Below, one piece after another: positions 1 through 8,725 of a DNA stretch of 64,000 bases. Numbering within the stretch: the first letter of the stretch is position 1; every line of letters starts with the position of its first letter. The DNA is from an uncultured Rhodospirillaceae bacterium (lineage in GTDB: Bacteria; Pseudomonadota; Alphaproteobacteria; Rhodospirillales; Magnetospirillaceae): assembly GCA_903901915.1 (NCBI GenBank), contig CAIUSV010000017.1, positions 62,001 to 126,000 on the forward strand, written 5' to 3'. The translations under genes were made by a program, and so were the position numbers. The notes beneath the pieces are model-generated. The model was not told the origin of the DNA. It did not search any database and saw only the letters and a program-made list of their open reading frames with translations.

Positions 1-2
1 CC

Positions 3-1253
3 GACACCCGGGCCTTGATGCGCCGAAGCATCGCCAGTGCCTGTGCCGCCTGGGAGGCGGGTACCCCCATCCGGGCGGAGGTCTATCTCTCGCTGCTGCC
101 ACGCAGCCTGTCCATCGGTGACCATTACCTGTCGGCCCAGTATATCGCTGTCGATGGCGGCGTTATGGTGGTTCTGTCGGACGTGACAGAGCGCAAGCGC
201 CTGAACGACACCGTGGAGCGCGAGCGCCATCGCATGGAGATGGTGCTGGCGGCCGTGACCGACCAGGATGACTTTTTCGCGGCGGTCGACGACTTTCGAC
301 GGTTTATCGCCGATGGTGCCGCGGCATGGGGTGACCGAGCACCCTCCGAGCTATACCGGGCCATACACACCTTCAAGGGCACCTTCAGCCAGTTCAGCTT
401 TGAACGCCTTCCCGCCCAGTTGCACGAGGTGGAAACACAACTGCGCGATCTTGCGGAGATGCCACCCTCTACCCAGGTGGCAGGGATGGTGTTCTCTGTC
501 GATTGGCTCAACCTGATGGAGGCGGACCTTGCCGTCATCACCCAAGCCTTGGGCGCGGATTTCGTTGAGCGCAGGGGAGTCGTCACCATCGATCCCGAGC
601 AGGCCATAAGCTTCGAGCGTTTCGCCAACCGCCATCTGCGGGCGGGCGATCTGCCGAATGACGAACAGCCGGTGTTGATGGACCTTTCCCGTATCCGTCA
701 GGCGTCGCTCAGGCATGCGTTGCTGGATTACGAACGCATGGCGCGTCGTATGGCGGAACGGCTGGGCAAGGAAATCGATCGGTTTGAGGTGTTCGGCACC
801 GATATCAGAATCGACCCGGATCGCTTTGGTCCTTTCCTGCGTAGTCTGGGTCACGTTTTCCGCAATGCCGTCGACCACGGCATAGAAGCGGCGGATATCC
901 GCGAGGATGTGGGAAAGCCGCCGGGCGGCGTCATATCTTGTTGTATTGGCAGAACGGCGGACGGAATCGTCGTGGAAATTTCCGATGACGGCGCAGGAAT
1001 CGACGAAGCGGGTTTGCGACTGCGCGCGCGGGATATGGCACTGGAGAACGCACCGTTGGCCGATCTGGTGTTCCACGACGGCCTGTCGAGTCGGAAGGAG
1101 GCCAATCCCTGGTCCGGGCGCGGCGTCGGCATGGCGGCCGTGCAGGCGGCGATTCAAGAGCTTGGCGGCAACATCATCATCGCCACGACCCCAGGTCAGG
1201 GGACGACCTTTACGTTCCGCTTGCCCGCTGAGTCCTGCCAAGTGGCGGCCTGA
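3..1253 (+). CDS. CheA-like histidine kinase with Hpt domain (5' end outside window)
   Basis: The reading frame is open to the left edge, so the start lies outside the window. After a PAS-like tail ending in a typical DVTERKR linker, the visible part carries an Hpt-like helix with IHTFKGTFSQF (the phospho-accepting His is about residue 118 of the visible part). A CheA-type ATPase domain follows, with N box FRNAVDHGIE, G1 box DDGAGID and G2 box GRGVGM. Unlike a true CheA it ends right after the ATPase domain, with no CheW-like P5 domain. Family knowledge says such proteins autophosphorylate the Hpt His and pass phosphate to a receiver. The CheY-like receiver that follows immediately is the obvious partner. 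The PAS tail suggests a sensory input, not identifiable from this fragment. Confidence 0.8.
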   Translation, partial: DTRALMRRSIASACAAWEAGTPIRAEVYLSLLPRSLSIGDHYLSAQYIAVDGGVMVVLSDVTERKRLNDTVERERHRMEMVLAAVTDQDDFFAAVDDFRRFIADGAAAWGDRAPSELYRAIHTFKGTFSQFSFERLPAQLHEVETQLRDLAEMPPSTQVAGMVFSVDWLNLMEADLAVITQALGADFVERRGVVTIDPEQAISFERFANRHLRAGDLPNDEQPVLMDLSRIRQASLRHALLDYERMARRMAERLGKEIDRFEVFGTDIRIDPDRFGPFLRSLGHVFRNAVDHGIEAADIREDVGKPPGGVISCCIGRTADGIVVEISDDGAGIDEAGLRLRARDMALENAPLADLVFHDGLSSRKEANPWSGRGVGMAAVQAAIQELGGNIIIATTPGQGTTFTFRLPAESCQVAA

Positions 1254-1269
1254 AATGACAGGATGCACC

Positions 1270-1671
1270 ATGCTCCCCACCTCTGTTTCGGTTCTTGTCG
1301 TCGATGATTCCCGTGTCGCCCAAAAGCGTTTGGCGGCGCTGCTGGAAGAGTTCGGCTATCAGGTTGTCGGATTGGCCAGTGACGGCGCCGAAGCCGTCGG
1401 CAAGTTCCAGGCCTTGCGGCCGGATATGATCACCATGGATATCACCATGCCGGGAATGGACGGAATTGTCGCGACCAGGCGGATTATGGAAGCCTGCCCG
1501 TCGGCGGTGGTGGTCATGGTGTCGTCCCACGGCCAGGAAGCCATGGTGCTCGACGCTCTCGATGCCGGAGCAAAGGACTACATCATCAAGACAGTTGAAA
1601 AAGAAACGTTGCGTGACACTCTGCAAAAGATTGTGATCCGCCACATCCTGAAGCCGTCCCGGCCAGCCTGA
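1270..1671 (+). CDS. CheY-like single-domain response regulator
   Basis: This 133-residue protein is a lone receiver domain. It has the acidic pair in LVVDDSR, the phospho-acceptor Asp in TMDITMPGMDG, the conserved Ser in MVSSHG and the conserved Lys in YIIKTVE. There is no output domain, so it should act by protein-protein contact or as a phosphate shuttle. The ATG at 1270 is preferred because AGGA lies about six bases upstream. An in-frame ATG at 1255, nearly touching the kinase stop, is the alternative. The gene sits 16 bases after the CheA-like kinase and 2 bases before the exported glycosidase-like gene, so all are probably one operon. Confidence 0.87.
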   Translation: MLPTSVSVLVVDDSRVAQKRLAALLEEFGYQVVGLASDGAEAVGKFQALRPDMITMDITMPGMDGIVATRRIMEACPSAVVVMVSSHGQEAMVLDALDAGAKDYIIKTVEKETLRDTLQKIVIRHILKPSRPA

Positions 1672-1673
1672 TC

Positions 1674-3380
1674 ATGGGCAATCCGGTGAAATGGGCGGCC
1701 TTTCTGCTTTTTCTGGCAGCGCCGCTCATGGCCGTTTCCGCCGAGGTGACCAGCTGGATCGGCTGGTGTCCGACCGCCGATGGCGGAGGGAGGGACGGCC
1801 AGTCCCGGCTTGTTTTCCAGCCGCGGGGCGGGCAACGCTGGCTGACCCTGGGAACAGGTGTCGCGGAGAAAGGGTGCCGGATTAAAAGCCTTCCCATCGC
1901 CGTGAAGCATGTGGCTTGGTTCGGTCCGCTTCCCGGAGGAACGGGGCGGTTCGAGCGGGGCGTCACTCTGCAAGGCCCGCCTAGCCCCGCGAAATTCGAT
2001 GTTTCCGAAATCCATTTCCTGGATGAGTCCGCCCCCGGTCCGTCGCCGCTCGAACCGATGCCGTTGGCCGTCGATATTTTTCCCATGCTCGATGTGCGGC
2101 CATTTGGCACCGAAGAGCGGGCCGCGTTGGAGCGGGGGGCGGACCAAGCAATCCTGTCCTGCCGTTCGGGCGACAAGCCGGCGGGCTTCATCCTTGATCA
2201 GGGGCGACGGACCATGCCGGTCCTGCCCGGATTATCCGTCCGCCTCCGGGTCGAAGGGGATGGGCATGGCTGGATGTTCGGCTTGTCCGACCCGCCTCGC
2301 CAGCAGCAACAGAATCCCCTGCTGCTCGGGGTGCTGGAGGGAAACTCGCCAGAATTTTCCGTTCCCGATGCCCCTTGGGGCGGTTTCTCCGCCATGATGG
2401 AATGCCCGCGCGCGGGCGGGACATTGATCGTTTCCGGCATGGAGCTTTTGGCGCAGGCGTCCGCCGGGGCAACCATCAGGTCGGCCTGGATGTGGCGGCC
2501 CGCCGAATGGCGTGAATCTGCGTCGGTGCTGTTTGACCGGTTGGTCCGCCACAATGCCGGGATCGTCTATATCACGGTTCCCATCCGTGAGGGGGCGGTC
2601 GAGCAATCGGATCGGCTGGGGGATTTCATCGCTTCGGCCGGAAGCAAGGGCATTGCCGTCTGGGCGGTGATCGGCGACCCGCATGCGGTCTTGGCGTCCG
2701 AGCGCGCCCGCTTTGAGCAATGGGCGAGAGTCTACGCGACCTACAACGCGGCCAATCCCCCGGAGCGGCGGCTGGCTGGTCTGCAACTGGATATCGAGCC
2801 TTATCTTCTTGCCGGCTATGCCCAAGATCCCGCCGAATGGGACGCCGCCTATGTGGACGCGGTCAACACAATAGCAAAGGCGACCTCGGGACTGCCGGTG
2901 GAAGTGGCGGTGCCCGTCTGGTTCGGTTCCGCCATCCGCCTGGGACGCATTCTCGATCACCTTGCCCCCGACATCCAAACCATAGCGGTCATGGATTATC
3001 GCACCGACGAACGTCAAATCATTGACGGTGCCGTCCCATTTCTGGCCTGGGCACAAGACAAGAGGAAAGGGATCCGGATCGCGGTGGAGTTCGGCGCTCT
3101 TCCCGACGAGGAAATCCGCGTCTACAGAGCCACTCCCGACCAGACCGGAGAATTATGGCGGATTCCTCTCGAGAGCGGAGATGCCCTGATCCTGCTGGAT
3201 CAACCCGTCCAATATCCGGCAGGAGCGCCGCTGTCTTTTGTTCGCAAGTCTGTCGTACCGGGAAATACCCTGACCTTTCATGGGGCGAAGGACCATATCG
3301 ACGATATTCTGCGCTCTTTGGAAGCTGAGCTTACGTCGTGGCCGTCATTTCTGGGGATGGCGATCCATGGCACGGATTGA
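1674..3380 (+). CDS. Exported TIM-barrel protein, GH18-like glycoside hydrolase
   Basis: The 568-residue product begins with a clear signal peptide (charged start, hydrophobic core to about residue 20, cleavage near AVSA-EV). The middle and C-terminal part alternate hydrophobic strands and helices. GLQLDIEPY (about residues 366-374) looks like the acidic strand-4 motif of chitinase-like barrels, and IAVMDYRT resembles their strand-6 Met-x-Tyr motif. The residues after the barrel look like a beta domain. The next gene encodes a polysaccharide deacetylase, so an extracytoplasmic glycan is the likely substrate, as in PgaB-like proteins where deacetylase and hydrolase domains are fused. The exact glycan cannot be read from sequence. 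No strong ribosome site precedes the ATG, which lies 2 bases after the receiver stop, suggesting translational coupling. Confidence 0.6.
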   Translation: MGNPVKWAAFLLFLAAPLMAVSAEVTSWIGWCPTADGGGRDGQSRLVFQPRGGQRWLTLGTGVAEKGCRIKSLPIAVKHVAWFGPLPGGTGRFERGVTLQGPPSPAKFDVSEIHFLDESAPGPSPLEPMPLAVDIFPMLDVRPFGTEERAALERGADQAILSCRSGDKPAGFILDQGRRTMPVLPGLSVRLRVEGDGHGWMFGLSDPPRQQQQNPLLLGVLEGNSPEFSVPDAPWGGFSAMMECPRAGGTLIVSGMELLAQASAGATIRSAWMWRPAEWRESASVLFDRLVRHNAGIVYITVPIREGAVEQSDRLGDFIASAGSKGIAVWAVIGDPHAVLASERARFEQWARVYATYNAANPPERRLAGLQLDIEPYLLAGYAQDPAEWDAAYVDAVNTIAKATSGLPVEVAVPVWFGSAIRLGRILDHLAPDIQTIAVMDYRTDERQIIDGAVPFLAWAQDKRKGIRIAVEFGALPDEEIRVYRATPDQTGELWRIPLESGDALILLDQPVQYPAGAPLSFVRKSVVPGNTLTFHGAKDHIDDILRSLEAELTSWPSFLGMAIHGTD

Positions 3381-3402
3381 ACACAAGCAAGGAATACAGG
3401 GA

Positions 3403-5286
3403 ATGCGACGGCATTTCCGTGCTGTACTGCTTGCGGTTATTGCCGTGGTGTTGGTGATCGACCCATGGGATGCCTCTGCGGAGAGTTCCATCTGGAGCAG
3501 AATCCAGGGTTTCGTCGGGGGGGCGAGGTATCGTTTCCAGGGCGTGGCCGGGCCGGACGGAGCCACCACTGTTTCTCAACCGGTTCCCGCCGATTGGCAT
3601 CGCTTCGATGAAGGGGCAAGCAGCCGCCTTGCCATTTTGCTGACCGATCCCGCTTCTGACTGGCTGGCCCTGGCGCATGGGCTACGGACCATCGGCGTGC
3701 CCTTCACCATTACCGATGATTATCGCAAGGCTTTGACCCATCGCGTTGTTTTCGTTTATCCGCGCGTCAGTGGCCAAGTGCTGTCGTCGCAGGCGCTGAA
3801 GGCGCTCGCCGACTTTCCCAAACAGCGCGGCACACTGATTGCACAGCATGTTCTGGGCGGCGGATTGAACGCGCTGTTCGGCTTCGACGAGGCGGAGCCT
3901 GAAGCCGCAACGCAATTGCGTTTCCTGGGGGATTCAGCCCTGACGCGAGGATTGGACGATCCCGCCGAAACGTCGATCCGCATCGGCGGTCGGCAGGTGG
4001 CGCCTGTCGGCAGCTACGCCTACTCGAACCCAAAACGCCCGCCTCTCGCCGTTTACCAGGATGGGCGTGCCGCGATTCTGAACGACGAGACCGGCCGTGC
4101 CTATGCTTTCGGCCCCGATCTTGGTTATCTTCTGGCGCGCGGATACAACAATCGCCAACAAGATATTGCCCGCGACTATGTCAATGCGTTCGAGCCCACA
4201 CTTGACGTTCTGTTGCGCGTCGTCCGCAATATATACCGCTCGGGCGAACCAAACGCCGTGACGCTGGCAACCGTTCCGGACGGCAAGCCGCTTTCCGTTT
4301 TGCTGACCCACGACATCGATTATACCCGCTCGCTGACTAATGCCTTGAACTATGCGGCATTCGAGCAGGCACGAGGGATCTCGGCCACCTATTTCATGCA
4401 GGTCAAATATGTCCGCGACTGGAACGACGACGTGTTCTTTACGGACGAAGGCGTGAAGACCCTGCAAAAACTACGGGCCACGGGAATGGAGATCGGCAGC
4501 CACACCATTTCCCATACCCGCGCCTTTCGCACCTTTCCCCTGGGCGATGGGACCGAACGCTATCCAGACTACGCGCCGTTCGTGCGCAGCAAGATCGTCG
4601 CAGAAAATGGCACGATCCTGGGCGAGTTGCGCGTCAGTCGCTTCTTGCTGGAGCATTTCCTGCCGGGTTACAGGGTTTCATCCTTCCGCCCGGGGCATCT
4701 GGCCAATCCATATGCCTTGCCGCAAGCGCTGACGGCCACGGGCTTCCGGTTCAGTTCGTCGGTCACGGCCAATGATTCGCTGACGCATTTGCCGTTCCAA
4801 CTGACCTATAGCCGCGAGACTGTCGCGGAAACACCAATCTTTGAATTTCCCGTGACCATCGAGGATGAGGCCGATGGACCGATGCTCGACCGTCTGCCAC
4901 AGGCGCTCGGGCTGGCCGAGCGGCTAAAGCGCTATGGCGGGCTGTTCGTGCTCCTGATCCATCCCGACGTTCTGGACCAGAAGCTGGAGTTTGAAAAAAA
5001 GTTCGTCGAGTCGCAGGGCGACGGTGTTTGGTACGGCTCGGTCAACCAGTTCGGGGAATGGTGGGGCGTGCGTGATCAGGTTCAGGTGGACGCCATCGAA
5101 AAGGGTGGGCGTGTGGTACTGACTCTCAGCGCTCCGCAGCCGATCAATGGCTTGACCCTGGACCTCCCGGATGCCTGGTCCTTGGTCGCGGCACCAGCGG
5201 GAGACCCAATCGTCCCGCAAGGGAACCGCCTCGTTCTTGGTTTCTTTTCCGGGAAATATGAACTGATTTTTAAAAAAACGCCCTGA
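3403..5286 (+). CDS. Exported polysaccharide deacetylase (NodB domain)
   Basis: The 627-residue protein starts with a signal peptide (MRRHFRAVLLAVIAVVLVI, cleavage near DASA). An N-terminal region of about 270 residues of unknown fold precedes a NodB-type deacetylase domain. That domain has motif 1 THDIDY (302-307), the metal-binding SHTISH (366-371) and a late motif LLIHPD. These are the metal and catalytic residues of carbohydrate esterase family 4, which removes acetyl groups from GlcNAc-type polymers. A beta-rich tail of about 90 residues follows. The ATG at 3403 is chosen because it directly precedes the signal peptide and has GGGA upstream. An earlier ATG at 3367 would overlap the glycosidase-like gene. 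The two genes are almost certainly co-transcribed and probably act on the same envelope glycan. Confidence 0.85.
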   Translation: MRRHFRAVLLAVIAVVLVIDPWDASAESSIWSRIQGFVGGARYRFQGVAGPDGATTVSQPVPADWHRFDEGASSRLAILLTDPASDWLALAHGLRTIGVPFTITDDYRKALTHRVVFVYPRVSGQVLSSQALKALADFPKQRGTLIAQHVLGGGLNALFGFDEAEPEAATQLRFLGDSALTRGLDDPAETSIRIGGRQVAPVGSYAYSNPKRPPLAVYQDGRAAILNDETGRAYAFGPDLGYLLARGYNNRQQDIARDYVNAFEPTLDVLLRVVRNIYRSGEPNAVTLATVPDGKPLSVLLTHDIDYTRSLTNALNYAAFEQARGISATYFMQVKYVRDWNDDVFFTDEGVKTLQKLRATGMEIGSHTISHTRAFRTFPLGDGTERYPDYAPFVRSKIVAENGTILGELRVSRFLLEHFLPGYRVSSFRPGHLANPYALPQALTATGFRFSSSVTANDSLTHLPFQLTYSRETVAETPIFEFPVTIEDEADGPMLDRLPQALGLAERLKRYGGLFVLLIHPDVLDQKLEFEKKFVESQGDGVWYGSVNQFGEWWGVRDQVQVDAIEKGGRVVLTLSAPQPINGLTLDLPDAWSLVAAPAGDPIVPQGNRLVLGFFSGKYELIFKKTP

Positions 5287-5344
5287 TACGAAACGATCGC
5301 TAAATGTCCTCTGTAAGCGAATTTTATGGGATCATCACGCTTGG

Positions 5345-6901
5345 CTATCTCAGGCGCTCTTCGATGTTCCGCAGTCCCATCAACGACGCCGATTCCATGG
5401 CACGGATTTTATCTGCAACGGCGGTCGCCCGGAATATTGCGTCCTTCAACGACGCGTTCACAACGTCGGCACCGCCAATGACGTTCACAAGGGTGACGAT
5501 GCCCGCCATCTGGAGAGCGACCGCGGCGCTGGCCCCAAGCGGAAAGCCATAGGTCCCGGAAATGATCGTGGTGCCGTAATCAATCAAGCGTCGCGCGGTC
5601 GCTTCCGCCAGGCTTTCGGCGTTAAGGGTGCTTGCCGCCCTGATCTCACCCAGTCGACGTAGTTGGGCGTCGGTGCATCCATGCGCCTGAATCCGGAAAT
5701 CGGCAAGAGCCATCAGGTTGATCAATCGTTCAGTTTCCTCACCGATCTGGCGCGATATCTTGGATCTGGAGGAGCACGCGGACTCGCCGCGCAAAGCAGT
5801 CGATAGTTTCCTTAAGCCGATCATTATAACATATGCGTTGTTAATAATTATTTCCATCTGGTGAGCGTGGGCGTCATTTCTAAATACGGAGTCATGCCCG
5901 GTGTTCAATTCATCGACCATCTTCCGGTCAATGCCGGTTATGTGGCGAATCCACCAATCATGAAAAAATTTAAATATGTCGTGGTCACATGATGGTAATT
6001 TTACTAGCTCATTAAATAGACATTCTGACTTGTCGTTGAATGATTTGTGATGTGTTTTGTGTTGTTCTCTTCCGCCATAGTCAAACTGACCCATGATGTA
6101 TTCTTCGTGTAAAAAGTGATCGTGTGTGTGTGACCTTATATTTTTATATGCGCGCCTTATCTCGTTTGTCGTACACTCCGTTTTGACCGTGTTAACCAGT
6201 ACGTCCATAAATCTGAAAATCTTCATGTGTTCGAGATCGATGTCTTTGCGTCCGGTCTCGATGGTCGTCGTCCACTCGAACCTAGGCTCGCGCTTGGCGG
6301 TGGTCGGGGCGGCGCAGTCGCCGGTCCGAGGCGTCGCCATGGTGGTTGTGCCGTCGGCGGGGCGGCGAGGGGAGGGAGGCCGTGCCGCCCCCGTCCTCTG
6401 GCGCGGTTCATCATCGGCCCGGCGCAACGGTCCTTTGTAGCCGGAAATGACCGCGCGCCGGCGGTCAGTTCCCCGGAAGGTCGGCGACATTACAAAGGCC
6501 TTCTTTCCGGACATGGCCGACGAAATCGCCATCTCAAGCGCATGCTTGGTGAACGGCGTGCGAAGCATCGCGGTGGCGCCGGCATCTCGGGCATCTGCCA
6601 GCTCGGCGGCGGTCCATTGATCGCTTATTCCGATGACCGGCAGAGAGGGGGGGAAGAGCGATTGCTCCCAGCGAACAAACTTCAATATGGCGAGCTGGCC
6701 GTCGTTCCCCAGGGTGTCGCAGAGCACCAGATCGATCTTGGAGACGGCGTGGCGAAGATGAAGGATTGAATGATCCACATCCTCGGTGGCGGTGATGTTG
6801 GCCACTCCCATCTCGTTCAGCCGCCGAGTGACGAATCGCCGGGTTGCGGCGCTTTGGAATGCGGCCAAAACATTCTGGGGGATAAGTGACGACGGAAGCA
6901 T
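5345..6901 (-). CDS. Pseudo-receiver/haemerythrin/helical domain protein
   Basis: The 518 residues divide into three parts. Residues 8-130 have a receiver-like fold with an Asp (D62, in VLCDTLG) at the phospho-acceptor place, but no N-terminal acidic pair and Arg instead of the conserved Lys (RTP). A Pro/Arg-rich linker spans about 160-205. Residues 207-330 are a haemerythrin domain with all seven di-iron ligands: H225, H262, E266, H281, H285, H320 and D325. The C-terminal 150 residues are helical, have the motif ERLINLMALADFR (391-403), shared with the upstream gene product, and include a hydrophobic segment around 450-478. Haemerythrins bind oxygen, NO or iron. The rest suggests signalling, but no output is recognisable. 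It is the last gene of a four-gene operon, and codon use is AT-richer than the neighbours. Confidence 0.75.
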   Translation of the reverse strand: MLPSSLIPQNVLAAFQSAATRRFVTRRLNEMGVANITATEDVDHSILHLRHAVSKIDLVLCDTLGNDGQLAILKFVRWEQSLFPPSLPVIGISDQWTAAELADARDAGATAMLRTPFTKHALEMAISSAMSGKKAFVMSPTFRGTDRRRAVISGYKGPLRRADDEPRQRTGAARPPSPRRPADGTTTMATPRTGDCAAPTTAKREPRFEWTTTIETGRKDIDLEHMKIFRFMDVLVNTVKTECTTNEIRRAYKNIRSHTHDHFLHEEYIMGQFDYGGREQHKTHHKSFNDKSECLFNELVKLPSCDHDIFKFFHDWWIRHITGIDRKMVDELNTGHDSVFRNDAHAHQMEIIINNAYVIMIGLRKLSTALRGESACSSRSKISRQIGEETERLINLMALADFRIQAHGCTDAQLRRLGEIRAASTLNAESLAEATARRLIDYGTTIISGTYGFPLGASAAVALQMAGIVTLVNVIGGADVVNASLKDAIFRATAVADKIRAMESASLMGLRNIEERLR

Positions 6902-6974
6902 AATTACAGTCCCGGTCGATTTTCAACAATGTGAATTATTGATTTATGCGAAATACTTGAGGTGCATGCCGTGC

Positions 6975-8216
6975 CTAGTGGGCTCTGTCGGCGGATGCCA
7001 TATTTATAATTTTTGAAACCTCGCGCTGAGATCCGACGGATCTATTTGTTTCTTGTTGTATGGTTCGTGATGCGTGTTTTTGTAAATTTGTATGTTTATT
7101 TGAATTTGAAAAGTCGTGTAGTTTAAACATTTCTGTCTCTGTCGCCTCAATCCTGGAAACGGCATCCCAAGCGGAAGCGAGTGAACGCCTCATGCTGTCA
7201 CTGAATTTTCTGCGTCCTTCCATCACAGAGAAGACCTCTTCAAGTCCTATCAACTTCCGCGCAAATAAGTCAGAGCATCCAAGCGATATTTCGTTGCGGG
7301 ATGTTACTGATAGAATATCAGTGTTGATTCTATCAAGCCGATGTTTCGCTATTTGTTCGATCATGTCGAAGAATATCTTCTGTGTTGATTCAATCGTTTT
7401 CCTTAGATTGTAATCTATGTCGTTATTGTGTTCTGTTCTCGTGTCGGCCAGTGCCATCAAATTGACCAGTCGTTGGGCTGCGTCGATCAGCTCGTTGTGC
7501 AATGCTTTTCTGGCGGGGCCTTCGTTCAAGGACGCCAGGGTCGCCCGCAGGCGTTCTATTGTTGCCACCACCTGACGTACGCCACCGATAAGGGTCTGCG
7601 TGCGTTCGGACACGGGGGCTTTTTCCCGGGAGGCAGCTTCGGCGGTTGGCCTTGTGGCGGCTTCCCGTGGGCGGACGGTTGGGGGCTCCGCCGGCTGGGG
7701 GCCGGCTCGGCCATCGGTGGTGTGGCGGAGTGGTCCGTCATATTCGGTGCCTCCCCGACGCCGGCACGGACCGCGGTCGTCTTCGGAGGCCACGAAATTG
7801 CGCCTGTCGCTCAAGGCGCGGTTCACGTTTCGCAACAGAATGCTGGAACTTATCGGCAGCGTGATGACGCAATTCGCCCCCGCATTCAGTATCGCTTCCA
7901 GTTGGTGCGGTATGACTTCGCCGATAACGCACATCACCGGCATGGACGAGGTTCTTTCCGAGGCATCGTTTCGGATGAGGTTGAGTAGACGCAGGGGCTC
8001 TGCTGCCCCGGTCGCCGCGCAAATGACGAGTCCGTGGTCGCTGCTCCACCGCGTGTCGTTGGAAAAGTTTTCTCCAGAGATCGATTCTATGTTTGTAAAT
8101 CCAATGTGCCGAAGGGACATCGTCAATAAGTTACAAAGTAACTTATCATCGCTAATGATTGCGCATGATGTAGTGGCAATGGATGTGTTGTTGATCCGCG
8201 GTGGAGCTATGGCCAA
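6975..8216 (-). CDS. Degenerate receiver protein sharing the NLMALAD motif; TTG start
   Basis: The 413-residue product begins with a receiver-like domain (about 15-135) that keeps the acidic pair (D23, D24) but has Ala at the phospho-acceptor position (VICAATG) and no conserved Lys (ITLP). It therefore cannot be phosphorylated in the usual way. A Pro/Arg-rich linker (145-205) leads to a helical region with QRLVNLMALADTR (248-260), nearly identical to a motif in the next gene's product, then a Ser/Thr/Gln-rich tail. The TTG start is supported by a perfect AGGAGGT five bases upstream. The upstream haemerythrin gene stops only two bases earlier. No known family was recognised. It may scaffold or regulate the haemerythrin proteins made from the same transcript (inference). 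Confidence 0.68.
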   Translation of the reverse strand: MAIAPPRINNTSIATTSCAIISDDKLLCNLLTMSLRHIGFTNIESISGENFSNDTRWSSDHGLVICAATGAAEPLRLLNLIRNDASERTSSMPVMCVIGEVIPHQLEAILNAGANCVITLPISSSILLRNVNRALSDRRNFVASEDDRGPCRRRGGTEYDGPLRHTTDGRAGPQPAEPPTVRPREAATRPTAEAASREKAPVSERTQTLIGGVRQVVATIERLRATLASLNEGPARKALHNELIDAAQRLVNLMALADTRTEHNNDIDYNLRKTIESTQKIFFDMIEQIAKHRLDRINTDILSVTSRNEISLGCSDLFARKLIGLEEVFSVMEGRRKFSDSMRRSLASAWDAVSRIEATETEMFKLHDFSNSNKHTNLQKHASRTIQQETNRSVGSQREVSKIINMASADRAH

Positions 8217-8218
8217 GA

Positions 8219-8692
8219 TTACCTCCTCAGCGCTGCTTCCTGGGCAATTACGCCTAGTGGCCTCTCGTCAATGCGTGTTCTTCCAAGCCAGCTTTGATAT
8301 TGCCGGTGATCCTCCAGGATGTGTTTGTAGAGCCATTTCATCGCAAATTCCGAATGGCTGGCGATGGCTGATTTCACCCCGCTGCGATACAGTTCCGACG
8401 CGGCGTCGATTTTTGCTCTGAATAGTCCATGCTTAAGGCGATATTCTGGAAGTCTATGGTATTTTGCCGCATGTAACGCTTTTTCTTCGCGGTATAAATG
8501 TCCTTCGCAATACTCCTTTAGGAGAAGCAGGGACCCAAATACAAGCTGGTCCATATGCTCATTGTCGCATTTATTAATTAGAGCTATAGTTTCAAAGAGT
8601 GCCTTGTGATCTTGGTCTAGCACGATCAGTCCGACCGTCAAATCGTCAGACCATATGTTGTTTGTTGAATTTATGTCCGTAGTTACTTCCAC
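8219..8692 (-). CDS. Single-domain haemerythrin with altered metal ligands
   Basis: This 157-residue four-helix haemerythrin keeps H29 (LDQDHKALF), H65 and E69 (EGHLYREE), H88 and H124. The position normally held by the first His of the H-x3-H pair is Tyr (Y84, in PEYRLKH). The final Asp ligand is replaced by His (H129), with an Asp one residue earlier (D128). Two of the usual seven di-iron ligands are therefore changed, so metal content or gas chemistry could differ from its intact neighbour encoded just upstream. The gene starts 33 bases after that neighbour and is followed after two bases by the TTG-started receiver-like gene, so it is the second member of the operon. Confidence 0.85.
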   Translation of the reverse strand: MEVTTDINSTNNIWSDDLTVGLIVLDQDHKALFETIALINKCDNEHMDQLVFGSLLLLKEYCEGHLYREEKALHAAKYHRLPEYRLKHGLFRAKIDAASELYRSGVKSAIASHSEFAMKWLYKHILEDHRQYQSWLGRTRIDERPLGVIAQEAALRR

Positions 8693-8725
8693 TATCCATT
8701 CCTCAGGTTTGGCCGCGTTCGACGG

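Noticed and set aside
5287-5344. Possible shared terminator between the deacetylase and haemerythrin genes
   Set aside because: Only a five-base stem (TCGCT/AGCGA) with a long loop was found, too weak to claim.
6227-6769. 180-codon plus-strand frame opposite the pseudo-receiver/haemerythrin gene
   Set aside because: It is antisense to a gene with recognisable domains. It is Gly/Arg-rich because it reads the GC-rich linker backwards.
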